The notes beneath the pieces were generated by a model that was not told where the DNA came from, did no database searches, and saw only the letters and a program-made list of their open reading frames with translations. From contig NZ_LR130586.1 of the NCBI RefSeq assembly GCF_900625025.1, positions 1 through 64,000 of the forward strand: a stretch of 64,000 nucleotides of DNA, given 5' to 3'. Of the stretch, positions 38,627 to 47,334 are shown piece by piece. The stretch's first letter is position 1. The number at the start of each line of letters is the position of its first letter. The stretch is from Lachnoclostridium sp. Marseille-P6806 (GTDB lineage: Bacteria; Bacillota; Clostridia; Lachnospirales; Lachnospiraceae). The position numbers and the translations under genes are program-made.

Positions 38627-39589
38627 ATGGAACAGGGATATATTGAGATCAAGGCAAAAACTCTTGAAGATGCGATCACTGCGGCGTGTCAGAGACTTTC
38701 TGTCATCAGCGATCGTCTTGATTACATTGTTGTAAGCGAGGGAAGCAGCGGTTTCCTTGGATTTAATGCGAAGCCTGCCGTCATCAAGGCGCGGATCAAA
38801 GCGGTCTCCTTAAGCGAGACGGAATCCGTGCTGAAAGATATCCTGAACAAGGTCGACGAAAAGGCAAAAAAAACGGCAGAAGAAGATCTGAAAGAAAAAG
38901 ATCAGGCGGAAAAACAGGAAGAAGCCTTCGTATTGGCGGGAGGAGAGCACCGTTCAGACCGCATGCCGCGTGAGCACGGCCGGCGTTATGATGAGCGTCA
39001 CGACGAGCCGGGAAGACATCGCGAGAGGAGAAATCACAGCCCTTATCGCGAGAGCGGAGAGCCAGGAAAGGAAGAGCCGGCGCCTGAGAATAAGAAAATC
39101 CCTGCCGAGCAGCAGCTTTCGGATGAAGCGGCAGAGGAGATCAAGGCAAAGGCGGAGAAGTTCCTCGGGGATGTTTTCGGGGCCATGGGCATGACGGTTT
39201 CTGCCTCCATGAGCTTTGACAAGGAGTGGAATCTTCTGAATCTCGACCTTTCGGGCGACGAGATGGGCGTTCTCATCGGAAAGCGCGGACAGACGCTTGA
39301 TTCTCTCCAGTATCTGGTTTCTCTCATTGTGAACCGGGATACGGAGCAGTATATTCATGTCAAGGCGGACACGGAAAACTACCGCGCGCGCCGCAAGGAG
39401 ACGCTTGAAAATCTGGCAAGAAACATCGCATATAAGGTAAAACGCACACGCAGACCTGTGGCGCTTGAGCCGATGAATCCCTACGAGCGGCGCATCATCC
39501 ACTCGGCGCTTCAGGGGGATCGTTACGTGACGACGCATTCCGAGGGCGAGGAGCCTTACCGCAAGGTCGTGGTGACGATGAAGCGGTAA
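38627..39589 (+). CDS. khpB: RNA-binding protein KhpB (Jag/SpoIIIJ-associated)
   Basis: Acts with KhpA in RNA binding and cell elongation control. The Jag_N domain is at residues 1-55 (MEQGYIEIKAKTLEDAI). A charged, Arg/His/Glu-rich linker covers about residues 75-160. The KH domain with VLIGKRGQTLDSLQYLVS is near residue 215, and the R3H domain with ARNIAYKVKRTRRP and NPYERRIIHSAL at 262-300. The ATG at 38627 follows GGGAGG. It lies 28 bp after yidC. Confidence 0.93.
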   Translation: MEQGYIEIKAKTLEDAITAACQRLSVISDRLDYIVVSEGSSGFLGFNAKPAVIKARIKAVSLSETESVLKDILNKVDEKAKKTAEEDLKEKDQAEKQEEAFVLAGGEHRSDRMPREHGRRYDERHDEPGRHRERRNHSPYRESGEPGKEEPAPENKKIPAEQQLSDEAAEEIKAKAEKFLGDVFGAMGMTVSASMSFDKEWNLLNLDLSGDEMGVLIGKRGQTLDSLQYLVSLIVNRDTEQYIHVKADTENYRARRKETLENLARNIAYKVKRTRRPVALEPMNPYERRIIHSALQGDRYVTTHSEGEEPYRKVVVTMKR

Positions 39590-39614
39590 GAAAACGGCTG
39601 CGGTTTATGAAAGA

Positions 39615-39664
39615 GGGTCCAACAGTGCTCCTGCTATCGGGGAGACTGTTGGACTTTCGTTTCA
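39615..39664 (+). terminator. Intrinsic terminator after khpB
   Basis: GTCCAACAGT and ACTGTTGGAC form a perfect 10-bp stem (39617-39654) with an inner CTCC/GGGG pairing, followed by TTTCGTTTC. It ends the rpmH-khpB transcript before mnmE. Confidence 0.85.
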
Positions 39665-39728
39665 CCGGCAGTCCGGCTCGGACAGGGGATTGCGGGATTT
39701 CGTAAAGAACGCGGAAGGGAGGAAAAGG

Positions 39729-41210
39729 ATGGCGCTTCCGGTAAAGAATACCAATGAAGATACCATCGCGGCAGCGGCCACGGCGATGACGGAGGCCGGA
39801 ATCGGCATCATCCGGGTAAGCGGGCCGGAGGCTTTTTCCGCATGCGACCGGATTTTCCGCAATGCGGCGGGGAAGAGGGCTCTTCTTTCTTATGCGGCAA
39901 ATACCATTCATTTCGGGCATATCGTCGATCCCGAAAGCCCTGCCGAAGCCGCAAAACAAATGAACATTGTGGATGAGGTAATGATCTCCGTGATGAAGAG
40001 TCCCCACAGCTATACCACGGAGGATACCGTGGAGATCAACAGTCATGGCGGTGTCTATGTGATGAACCGTATTCTGCAGCTTGTTCTCGATCAGGGAGTG
40101 CGCCTCGCAGAGCCCGGCGAATTTACAAAACGGGCGTTTTTCGGAGGCCGGATTGATCTTGCGGAGGCGGAGGCGGTGATGGACATGATCTCTTCGCAGA
40201 ACGAATTTGCCATGAAGACGGCGGCAAGACAGATGACCGGCGAGGTCTCGTCAAAAATCTGTTCTCTTCGTGAGAGAGTTCTTCACGAGCTCGCCTTTAT
40301 TGAAGCGGCGATCGACGACCCCGAGAATTATGATACGGAGAGCTATCCGGAAATTCTGCACACTGCGGTCGCCGGGCTGATTGAGGAAATGGACGCTCTT
40401 CTTCTGTATGCGGACGACAGCCGGATTATCAAGGAGGGAGTCCGTACCGCCATCATCGGCAGACCCAATGCCGGAAAATCGTCTCTGATGAATTATCTTG
40501 TCGGCTCGGAGCGGGCAATCGTCACGGAGATCGCCGGAACGACAAGAGATACGCTGGAGGAATCGGTTCGGATCGGAGGGGCGCTGCTCCATCTGACTGA
40601 TACGGCAGGGATCCGGGAGACAGAGGATATCGTAGAGCAGATCGGCGTGGGCCGCGCCAGACAGGCGATAGAGGATGCGGATCTCGTGATCTTTGTCATC
40701 GACGCTTCGCTCCCTCTCTCCGCGGAGGAGAAAGAAATTGCGGAGGCGATGGAAAAGGCTCTGCACAGGGGAGCGAAAGGTATTGTTCTTCTCAATAAAT
40801 CGGATCTCGTCAAATCCGAGCTGGCGCTGAGGGAAACAGAAAAAGAGGCAATGGATCTGTTTCATGCGAATAAAAATTCAAAAATCAGCAGTCCACTGTT
40901 TCTCAGCGCCTCGCTTCTCACCGGCAGCGGCATGGGGCTTTTGAAAGAAGAAATCCTCCGTCTCTTCCATGTCGGCGAGCTGAAAGAAAGAAACGAGCCG
41001 TATCTTGTGAGCCGCCGTCATGCGGAGGCGGTCTCGAATGCCCGCCGCTCTCTTGATCTGGTCAGACAGAGCATCGAAGCCGGTTTGAGTGAGGATTTTT
41101 ATTCCATCGATCTGATGAACTGCTATGCAGAGCTCGGAAAAATTCTCGGGGAGCAGGTGGAGGATGATCTCGCAGAGGAGATTTTTTCAAAATTCTGTCT
41201 GGGGAAATAG
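39729..41210 (+). CDS. mnmE: tRNA modification GTPase MnmE
   Basis: With MnmG it installs cmnm5 on U34 of several tRNAs. The N-terminal folate-binding domain includes [23 protein letters not shown] (near residue 87). The GTPase has G1 [12 protein letters not shown] near residue 236, G3 DTAG near 282 and G4 NKSD near 358. The C terminus ends FCLGK, with the conserved Cys that is essential in the family. From 39729 ([14 protein letters not shown]) it has 493 aa; GGGAGG is 6 bp upstream. Confidence 0.95.
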   Translation: MALPVKNTNEDTIAAAATAMTEAGIGIIRVSGPEAFSACDRIFRNAAGKRALLSYAANTIHFGHIVDPESPAEAAKQMNIVDEVMISVMKSPHSYTTEDTVEINSHGGVYVMNRILQLVLDQGVRLAEPGEFTKRAFFGGRIDLAEAEAVMDMISSQNEFAMKTAARQMTGEVSSKICSLRERVLHELAFIEAAIDDPENYDTESYPEILHTAVAGLIEEMDALLLYADDSRIIKEGVRTAIIGRPNAGKSSLMNYLVGSERAIVTEIAGTTRDTLEESVRIGGALLHLTDTAGIRETEDIVEQIGVGRARQAIEDADLVIFVIDASLPLSAEEKEIAEAMEKALHRGAKGIVLLNKSDLVKSELALRETEKEAMDLFHANKNSKISSPLFLSASLLTGSGMGLLKEEILRLFHVGELKERNEPYLVSRRHAEAVSNARRSLDLVRQSIEAGLSEDFYSIDLMNCYAELGKILGEQVEDDLAEEIFSKFCLGK

Positions 41211-41244
41211 TCTGGGGAAGTAGAGTGGAATTGCTGCGGGAGCT

Positions 41245-41329
41245 CTCTTTCGGGTTTCTCTTTCGGGTTTCTCTTTCGAGTCTCTTTTCGGAGCTCTTTT
41301 TCGAGCTTCCTTTTCGGGGTTCCTTTTAG
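41245..41329 (+). repeat. Degenerate 13-bp tandem repeat between mnmE and mnmG
   Basis: Six units of 12-13 bp plus a partial one: CTCTTTCGGGTTT twice exactly, then CTCTTTCGAGTCT, CTTTTCGGAGCT, CTTTTTCGAGCTT, CCTTTTCGGGGTT and CCTTTTAG. The strand is strongly pyrimidine-rich. It fills most of the gap between the two genes and contains no clear terminator. Confidence 0.8.
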
Positions 41330-41359
41330 CCCGGGTTCTGTTTGAAGCGCGGAGAAATT

Positions 41360-43390
41360 ATGGAATACAGGATAAAAACGGAAGTATGTGTAATCGGTGC
41401 GGGACATGCGGGCTGCGAAGCGGCGCTGGCCTGCGCCCGTCTCGGACTGGATACGACAATCTTTACGATGAATGTAGACAGCATTGCGATGATGCCGTGC
41501 AATCCGCATATCGGCGGCTCATCCAAGGGACACCTCGTGCGTGAGATCGATGCGCTCGGCGGCGAGATGGGAAAAAACATCGATAAGACCTTTATCCAGT
41601 CCAAGATGCTGAATGTATCCAAGGGGCCGGCGGTTCATTCTTTGCGTGCGCAGGCGGATAAGGCGGAGTATTCAAAGGAAATGCGCCGCGTGCTCGAGGG
41701 GCAGGAGCAGCTACATATCCGTCAGGCAGAGGTGACGGAAATTCTGCTGGAGGAGGCGGAAGCTTCTGCTGCCTCGGAGGATAAGCTGAGGGATAAAGCA
41801 TTGGATCGGCCGGAGGATACAAGTGCTTCTTCGGAAGATAAAGCGAGAAACAAATCGAGAGACAGATCGACAGACAGGTCAGAAGATAGCATAGTAGAAA
41901 GGAAAGGCGGGAAAAGGGTCACGGGCGTCCGGATTGTGACCGGAACCGTTTATGAGTGCCGCGCCGTGATTGTCTGTACCGGAACCTATCTGAATGCCCG
42001 CTGTCTTGTGGGGGAATGTATTACGGAAACCGGCCCTTCCGGAATGCAGCGCTCCGAGCTTCTTTCTGCCTCGCTGGAGAGCGCGGGAATCCCTCTTCGC
42101 CGCTTTAAAACCGGAACCCCGGCCCGCATGGACGGACGTTCTCTCGATTATTCCAAAATGACGGTGCAGCAGGGCGATCCGGTCGTCGTCCCGTTCTCCT
42201 ATTCCACGGATCCTGCGGAGGTACAGATAGAACAGTTTCCCTGTTATCTGACCTATACTAATGAAGAAACACACCATATCATCCGGGAGAATATTGATCG
42301 CTCCCCGATCTATGCGGGAATTATTGAGGGAACCGGACCGCGGTACTGCCCGTCGATTGAGGATAAGGTCGTCAAATTTGCGGAGAAAACCCGTCATCAG
42401 GTCTTTATCGAGCCGGAGGGACGTGGAACCAATGAAGTCTATGTCGACGGAATGTCCTCCTCCATGCCGGACGATGTGCAGCAGAGAATGTATCGCACGG
42501 TGCCCGGGCTGGAGCACTGCGAAATTATCAAAAATGCCTATGCCATCGAGTATGACTGCATCAACGCGAATATTCTGAAGCCCACGCTGGAAATAAAAGA
42601 TATTTACGGACTGTTCTGCGCAGGGCAGTTCAACGGCAGCAGCGGCTACGAGGAGGCGGCGGCGCAGGGATTGATTGCAGGAATCAATGCCGCCATGGAG
42701 TTCAAAGGAAAGGAACCTCTGATTATCGAGCGGTCCGAGGGTTATATCGGCGTTCTCATAGATGATCTGGTCAGTAAGGATAACCGGGAGCCCTATCGGA
42801 TGATGACCTCGCGAGCCGAGTATCGTCTTCTGCTCCGTCAGGATAATGCCGACCTCAGGCTTCGCAGATACGGCTATCGTGTCGGACTTATCACACGGGA
42901 GCAATATGAGGCTCTGTGTAATAAGGAGGAGGCGATTCACAAGGAAATCGAGAGGCTGAAGCGGGTAAAGGTCGGGGGCTCGCGTCCTGTACAGGAATTT
43001 CTTGCGGCGAAAAACTCTGCGGAGCTGAAAACCGCTTGTTCTCTTGCTGAGCTTCTGTGCCGTCCGGAGCTCGATTATGATGCTCTGGCCGGGTTGGATC
43101 CGGACAGACCGAAGTACAGCCGGTCCGTGACAGAGCAGGTGGAAATTGAAATCCGTTATGAGGGCTATATCGAGAGACAGCGCAGACAGGTGGAACAGTT
43201 TGAGAAGTTGGAGCGCCGTCACATTCCGGAAGATATAGATTATGATGAGGTGAAGAGCCTGCGGATCGAAGCGCGTCAGAAGCTGAAGCAGTACCGGCCG
43301 GCTTCCATCGGGCAGGCGACGCGCCTGTCGGGTGTAACCCCGGCGGATGTGCAGGTCTTGTTGATTTATCTTGAAAAGTTTAAGAAATGA
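41360..43390 (+). CDS. mnmG: tRNA uridine-34 carboxymethylaminomethyl synthase MnmG, with insertion
   Basis: FAD enzyme partnering MnmE. It starts [20 protein letters not shown] with GGAG 5 bp upstream; the dinucleotide-binding [10 protein letters not shown] is near residue 13. The family motif [21 protein letters not shown] is near 48, and the second Gly-rich/Cys motif ([21 protein letters not shown]) near 415. The length is 676 aa against the usual 620-630. The excess is a Ser/Asp/Arg/Glu/Lys-rich low-complexity stretch at about residues 133-182, between the normally adjacent VTEIL and VTGVR strands. Otherwise it looks intact. Confidence 0.95.
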   Translation: MEYRIKTEVCVIGAGHAGCEAALACARLGLDTTIFTMNVDSIAMMPCNPHIGGSSKGHLVREIDALGGEMGKNIDKTFIQSKMLNVSKGPAVHSLRAQADKAEYSKEMRRVLEGQEQLHIRQAEVTEILLEEAEASAASEDKLRDKALDRPEDTSASSEDKARNKSRDRSTDRSEDSIVERKGGKRVTGVRIVTGTVYECRAVIVCTGTYLNARCLVGECITETGPSGMQRSELLSASLESAGIPLRRFKTGTPARMDGRSLDYSKMTVQQGDPVVVPFSYSTDPAEVQIEQFPCYLTYTNEETHHIIRENIDRSPIYAGIIEGTGPRYCPSIEDKVVKFAEKTRHQVFIEPEGRGTNEVYVDGMSSSMPDDVQQRMYRTVPGLEHCEIIKNAYAIEYDCINANILKPTLEIKDIYGLFCAGQFNGSSGYEEAAAQGLIAGINAAMEFKGKEPLIIERSEGYIGVLIDDLVSKDNREPYRMMTSRAEYRLLLRQDNADLRLRRYGYRVGLITREQYEALCNKEEAIHKEIERLKRVKVGGSRPVQEFLAAKNSAELKTACSLAELLCRPELDYDALAGLDPDRPKYSRSVTEQVEIEIRYEGYIERQRRQVEQFEKLERRHIPEDIDYDEVKSLRIEARQKLKQYRPASIGQATRLSGVTPADVQVLLIYLEKFKK

Positions 43391-43488
43391 GATGCACAGA
43401 GCAGAACTGCGAGTGGTGCAGAAATGGGATATTACAGAGTGGAAACATTCAATGAAACTCTGATCTGAGAAACGGACAGGAAGCCTTT

Positions 43489-44268
43489 ATGAACCAAAAA
43501 GAAATTGCACTACCAGAAAATGAGCAGGCCTTTTTAGAAATGTTTCACGTGAAACAATTTCGGGAACAGGCAGAAGAATGGGGAATTCATCTGTCAGATC
43601 GGCAAATGGAACTGTTCTACTGGTATTATTGCCTGTTGGTGGATTGGAATGCAGTAATGAATCTGACGGCGATCATTGATTTGCCGGAGGTGCTCACCAA
43701 ACATTTTCTGGACAGCTTGTCCATCGTCTACATTTATGACATCAGAAAATTGGAAGAAGGCATTGAACTGATCGATGTAGGAACCGGGGCTGGATTTCCG
43801 GGCGTGCCGCTGGCGATTGCTTTTCCCGAGACCAGGGTGACACTGGTGGACTCACTGAATAAGCGGGTTCGTTTTCTTACAGAGCTCATTGAACGCCTGC
43901 AGCTCCGAAACTGTTCTGCGATTCATGCGCGGGCGGAGGAACTGGCGCGGGCAAAAGAATACCGGGAACATTTTGCACTTGCTGCTGCTCGGGCTGTTGC
44001 GGAGATGCGCGTTTTGTGTGAGTACGAGCTTCCTTTTGTGAAAACCGGTGGAGAATTTATCGCCTACAAATCAGAAAAAGCAGGCGAAGAAATGGAGCGA
44101 TCGGAAAGAGCGATTCAGATCCTCGGAGGAAAAAAGAAAAAGGAAATCTCTTTTTATCTGCCGGGAACAGACTACGGACGAACGTTGATTTCTATTGAAA
44201 AAGTAAAAATAACACCAAAAAAATACCCGAGGAAGGCAGGAACACCGGCAAAGACACCGCTGGAATAA
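43489..44268 (+). CDS. rsmG: 16S rRNA (guanine-527-N7)-methyltransferase RsmG
   Basis: Methylates G527 of 16S rRNA. The SAM motif DVGTGAGFPGVPLAIAFP is near residue 96. VNKR-like SLNKRVRFL is near 125 and HARAEELAR near 145. The long N-terminal helix region contains MNLTAI near residue 60. The length is 259 aa. Codons 18-23 (MFHVKQ) are encoded by a perfect parS site, so the gene carries a ParB-binding sequence within its reading frame. Confidence 0.95.
   Translation: MNQKEIALPENEQAFLEMFHVKQFREQAEEWGIHLSDRQMELFYWYYCLLVDWNAVMNLTAIIDLPEVLTKHFLDSLSIVYIYDIRKLEEGIELIDVGTGAGFPGVPLAIAFPETRVTLVDSLNKRVRFLTELIERLQLRNCSAIHARAEELARAKEYREHFALAAARAVAEMRVLCEYELPFVKTGGEFIAYKSEKAGEEMERSERAIQILGGKKKKEISFYLPGTDYGRTLISIEKVKITPKKYPRKAGTPAKTPLE
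43541..43556. other. parS site inside rsmG
   Basis: TGTTTCACGTGAAACA, a perfect 16-bp palindrome identical to the Bacillus parS consensus. ParB (gene at 45692) should load here. It lies in frame within rsmG, encoding MFHVKQ. Confidence 0.9.
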
Positions 44269-44597
44269 AAAATAAAACATCTGCTTTTTGTTCGGCAGAG
44301 GCAGAAAATACTGAGAAGAGGCAGGGCAGGGACGATCGAACGCGGATCAGCGGAAAGGAAAATGATGAGGAAAAGCTCCGACAAACACTCGTTCAAAACG
44401 ACGTCCCCTTGCCTTGGAAGAGCGAACATTTAACAATTTTATGCCGTGTTTTCTGATAAACTTAGTGTGAAAAATCACGCTGATGCGCTGATTTGCCCCG
44501 CAAGCGAAAAGTGCTGTTGCGTAGTGGGACGGCATGAGACGCGAGGCTGCTTTTACGGCGCGTGCCTCGCACAACGTGCTTCGACATGGTGATTAAT
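44269..44597. other. Gene-free stretch after rsmG
   Basis: No protein-like frame is seen on either strand. A TTAACA at about 44433 with TGATAA 18 bp later could be a weak promoter. The right part holds the repeat copy at 44541-44600. In Bacillus noc occupies the position between rsmG and parA, but no Noc-like sequence is recognisable here. Confidence 0.5.
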
Positions 44598-44600
44598 ATG
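44541..44600 (+). repeat. Start-codon-linked repeat, copy before the 31-codon ORF
   Basis: AGGCTGC, then TTTTACGGCGCGTGCCTCGC, six bases and TGCTTCGACATGGTG, five bases and ATG. The 27 bases at 44544-44570 match the copy at 46749-46775 at 26 positions. GCGAGGC and GCCTCGC at the ends of the first block form an inverted repeat in this copy. Confidence 0.8.
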
Positions 44601-44693
44601 AATCAAACCGATAGTGGGGGTGAAAAGATTCGATGGCAGGCAGAGATTGATTCGATAATGGAGTTGATGACAGTAGGGATCGGCTCGATATAA
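44598..44693 (+). CDS. Short ORF (31 codons) of doubtful status
   Basis: Starts MNQTDSGGEKIRWQAEID and ends with an Ile-rich stretch before TAA. It is supported only by its position at the repeat's ATG with GGTG upstream. The product is not recognised. It may be the residue of a decayed gene between rsmG and parA. Confidence 0.25.
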   Translation: MNQTDSGGEKIRWQAEIDSIMELMTVGIGSI

Positions 44694-44796
44694 TGAGGGT
44701 TAGTGTTTGATAGACAGGACGGGAAAGATCATTGACCCAATAGCCGGGAGTTGTTGACAAAGCAGGAAACAAAAGCAAAACAGAACAGCTGATTGC

Positions 44797-44830
44797 GATT
44801 ACAAATGTTTCACGTGAAACATTTGTAATC
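44797..44830. other. parS site in a perfect 34-bp palindrome
   Basis: The 16-bp parS TGTTTCACGTGAAACA at 44806-44821 is extended on both sides by nine complementary bases (left arm GATTACAAA). The result is a gap-free palindrome of 34 bp. It lies about 85 bp before the parA ATG, so ParB bound here could also act on the parAB promoter. Confidence 0.92.
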
Positions 44831-44916
44831 GGCTAGAAAGAGAAAATTAACTGTGATATAGTGAAAGCTGGCTTTTGCGCCGGTGTCAGCGAGCTGTAAT
44901 AGAAGAGAGGGTGTCC

Positions 44917-45690
44917 ATGAGCAGAATAATCGCGGTAGCGAATCAAAAAGGGGGCGTCGGGAAAACAACGACAACCATAAACCTCTCTGCCGCAATCGCA
45001 GAGCAGGGAAAAAGAGTTCTGGTTGTGGATACGGATCCACAGGGAAATACAACGACCGGCTTTGGAATTGATAAAATTCGTCTCGTCAACACGGTGTATG
45101 AATTGCTGCTGGATGAGTGTTCTATACAGGATGCTATTATCCGCAACGTCAGAGAGCGCGTGGATGTGATTCCGGCGAATGTCAATTTGGCCGGCGCCGA
45201 GGTGGAGCTGATCAATCTGGATCGTCCGAGCGGCGTAATTCTCAAAAACATTCTGGACTACGTCAGAGACGAGTATGATTTCATTATTATGGATTGCCCG
45301 CCGTCGCTGAATATTCTCACGGTGAATGCCATGACGGCGGCGAAAACGGTTCTGGTACCGATCCAGTGTGAATATTATGCACTGGAGGGGCTGAGTCAGT
45401 TGATCACGACGATCAATCACGTCAAGAAACGTCTGAATCCCAGTCTGGATATCGAGGGTATCGTCTTTACCATGTATGACGGACGGACAAATCTTTCCAT
45501 GCAGGTTGTGGAAAATGTGAGAGATCATGTCAGCCAGCACATTTATCAAACCATCATTCCGAGGAGTGTTCGGCTGGCAGAGGCACCGAGCTATGGGGAG
45601 CCGATCACGACCTATGATCCCAAATCGCCCGGAGCGCTTGCGTACATGGCACTGGCCAAAGAGGTTATCGAAAGAAAGGATCTGAACTGA
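44917..45690 (+). CDS. parA: Chromosome-partition ATPase ParA/Soj
   Basis: Walker-type ATPase that acts with ParB in origin segregation and regulates DnaA in Bacillus. The deviant Walker A KGGVGKTTTT is at residues 10-19, DTDPQGNTTTGFG near 40, and Walker B IMDCPPSL near 122. The chosen start MSRIIAVANQKGG at 44917 gives 257 aa, the normal length; an upstream reading adds 14 unlikely residues. The parB ATG follows 1 bp after the stop. Confidence 0.95.
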   Translation: MSRIIAVANQKGGVGKTTTTINLSAAIAEQGKRVLVVDTDPQGNTTTGFGIDKIRLVNTVYELLLDECSIQDAIIRNVRERVDVIPANVNLAGAEVELINLDRPSGVILKNILDYVRDEYDFIIMDCPPSLNILTVNAMTAAKTVLVPIQCEYYALEGLSQLITTINHVKKRLNPSLDIEGIVFTMYDGRTNLSMQVVENVRDHVSQHIYQTIIPRSVRLAEAPSYGEPITTYDPKSPGALAYMALAKEVIERKDLN

Positions 45691-45691
45691 T

Positions 45692-46681
45692 ATGGCGACA
45701 AAACGGCATGGAGGTCTTGGACGGGGAATTGATGCACTGTTCTCACAGAGCGGTCAGGGGATCGAAGAACCGAAAAAGGAGATCACGCAAAACGGGGAAA
45801 ATAATCCTGCGGGAAGCGGCACAACAGCAAAAAAAGAGAAAAAGAACAGCGTAACCGCGGAGAAGCTTGGCAGTGACGGCTCCATAAAAATCCGTCTCAC
45901 AAAAGTGGAACCGAACCGCAAGCAGCCTCGAATGGCATTCGATCAGGAAAAATTGGATGAGCTCGCGGATTCAATCAAAAAATTCGGATTGCTCGAACCG
46001 CTGATTGTCCGAACGGTGGGAACGCATTATGAGATTATCGCCGGCGAGCGCCGCTGGCGGGCTGCAAAGCAGGTGGGCCTCAAAGAGGTGCCGGTAATTA
46101 TCCGGAATAATCTCACAGAAAAAGAGGTCGTTGAGCTTTCTCTCATTGAAAATATCCAGAGAGAACAGCTCAATCCGATTGAAGAAGCCAAGGCGTATAA
46201 GCGTCTGATTGAGGAGTTCCATCTGACACAGGATGAGGCGGCGGGCCGCGTGTCGAAGAGCCGTGCGGCAGTGACGAATTCCCTGCGTCTTCTGAAGCTC
46301 TGTAATCCGGTGCAGGCGATGCTGATCAACGAAAAAATTTCTGCGGGCCACGCACGTGCACTGATTGTCGTGGAGGACGGCGATGAGCAGTATCGGATTG
46401 CGCAGGAAATTGTGCGGGGGAATTTGAGCGTCCGCGAGACCGAGAAGCTCATCCGGAAGATGAGCAAACCGGAAAAGGAAAAGACGCCTGAGAAAAAAGA
46501 TCACGCATTGGAGCTGATTTATCAGGAGTATGAGGAAAAGCTGAAAACATCGCTGGGGACAAAGGTTTCGATTCAGAGAAAGAAAGACCGCTCCGGAAAA
46601 ATCGAGATCGAGTATTACAGCGATGCGGAGTTTGAGCGTCTTGCGCGGATGCTCACAAAGTCTGACCGGGAAGAAATCTGA
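45692..46681 (+). CDS. parB: Chromosome-partition protein ParB/Spo0J
   Basis: CTP-dependent clamp that loads at parS. The N-terminal ParA-interacting segment (RHGGLGRGIDALF) is at residues 5-17. A variable Asn/Lys/Glu linker runs to about 65. The CTPase domain has GERRWRAAKQVG near residue 116 and ENIQREQLNPIEEA near 152. The HTH that reads parS (AGRVSKSRAAVTNSLRLL) is near residue 190, followed by the C-terminal dimer domain. The length is 329 aa. Confidence 0.95.
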   Translation: MATKRHGGLGRGIDALFSQSGQGIEEPKKEITQNGENNPAGSGTTAKKEKKNSVTAEKLGSDGSIKIRLTKVEPNRKQPRMAFDQEKLDELADSIKKFGLLEPLIVRTVGTHYEIIAGERRWRAAKQVGLKEVPVIIRNNLTEKEVVELSLIENIQREQLNPIEEAKAYKRLIEEFHLTQDEAAGRVSKSRAAVTNSLRLLKLCNPVQAMLINEKISAGHARALIVVEDGDEQYRIAQEIVRGNLSVRETEKLIRKMSKPEKEKTPEKKDHALELIYQEYEEKLKTSLGTKVSIQRKKDRSGKIEIEYYSDAEFERLARMLTKSDREEI

Positions 46682-46748
46682 ATGAGGATCTGTGGGATAT
46701 TCCTGCGGCATGAGCCACCCTGCGGCTCGGCAGCCCGCGCGCCGGCGC

Positions 46749-46809
46749 AGGCTGTTTTTACGGCGCGTGCCTCGCGGAGGAACACTTCGGCATGGAGGAT
46801 TAATATATG
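46749..46809 (+). repeat. Start-codon-linked repeat, copy before the DUF4446 gene
   Basis: AGGCTGT, TTTTACGGCGCGTGCCTCGC, then ACTTCGGCATGGAGG and TTAATAT before the ATG at 46807. The GGAGG inside the element is the gene's ribosome-binding site. It is nearly identical to the copy at 44544 over its first 27 bases. Confidence 0.85.
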
Positions 46810-47334
46810 AATGAAATGGTAAACAGTCTGGGACTGGATCAGGGCAGCCTGTGGATTGCTGTGCTGGTGCTTGCCGTTCTTCTGTTGGTTTTCGGAATCC
46901 TGCTGATCGTCCAGAATGTAAAGCTGAGAAGACTTTCCGAACGCTGTGACCGCTTCATGCGGGGGGCAGACGGGAGAAATCTGGAGGAAGCAGTCTACGA
47001 GATGTTTGAGGAGAATGCCAGAATCCGTGACGATCTTGACCGCTGCGGCAGCCAGATCGGCAATATTTATTACCGTCTCAGAAGTACCATACAGAAAGTC
47101 GGCGTGGTAAAATATGATGCGTTTGCACAGCTCGGAGGAATGCTCAGCTATGCGGTGGCGCTTCTGGACGAGAACAACAGCGGGATTATGATCAATTCCG
47201 TGCACAGCGCGGACGGCTGCTATTCCTACACCAAGGTGATTCACAATGGGAAAAGCGACGTGGAACTCGGCGCGGAGGAAGAGCAGGCGCTGGCGAACGC
47301 GCTTGCCAGTTTTCATAAGAGGGAGGAACGATAA
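46807..47334 (+). CDS. DUF4446 family membrane protein
   Basis: A small membrane-anchored protein of unknown function, commonly encoded next to parB in Clostridia. A transmembrane helix at about residues 17-37 is followed by a likely coiled coil (LRRLSERCDRFMRGADGRNLEEAV). The conserved soluble domain has VGVVKYDAFAQLGGMLSYAVALLD near residue 98 and GCYSYTKVIHNGKS near 138. The length of 175 aa fits DUF4446. Its stop overlaps the serS start by 1 bp. The association with parAB hints at an origin or envelope role, but this is only context. Confidence 0.82.
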   Translation: MNEMVNSLGLDQGSLWIAVLVLAVLLLVFGILLIVQNVKLRRLSERCDRFMRGADGRNLEEAVYEMFEENARIRDDLDRCGSQIGNIYYRLRSTIQKVGVVKYDAFAQLGGMLSYAVALLDENNSGIMINSVHSADGCYSYTKVIHNGKSDVELGAEEEQALANALASFHKREER

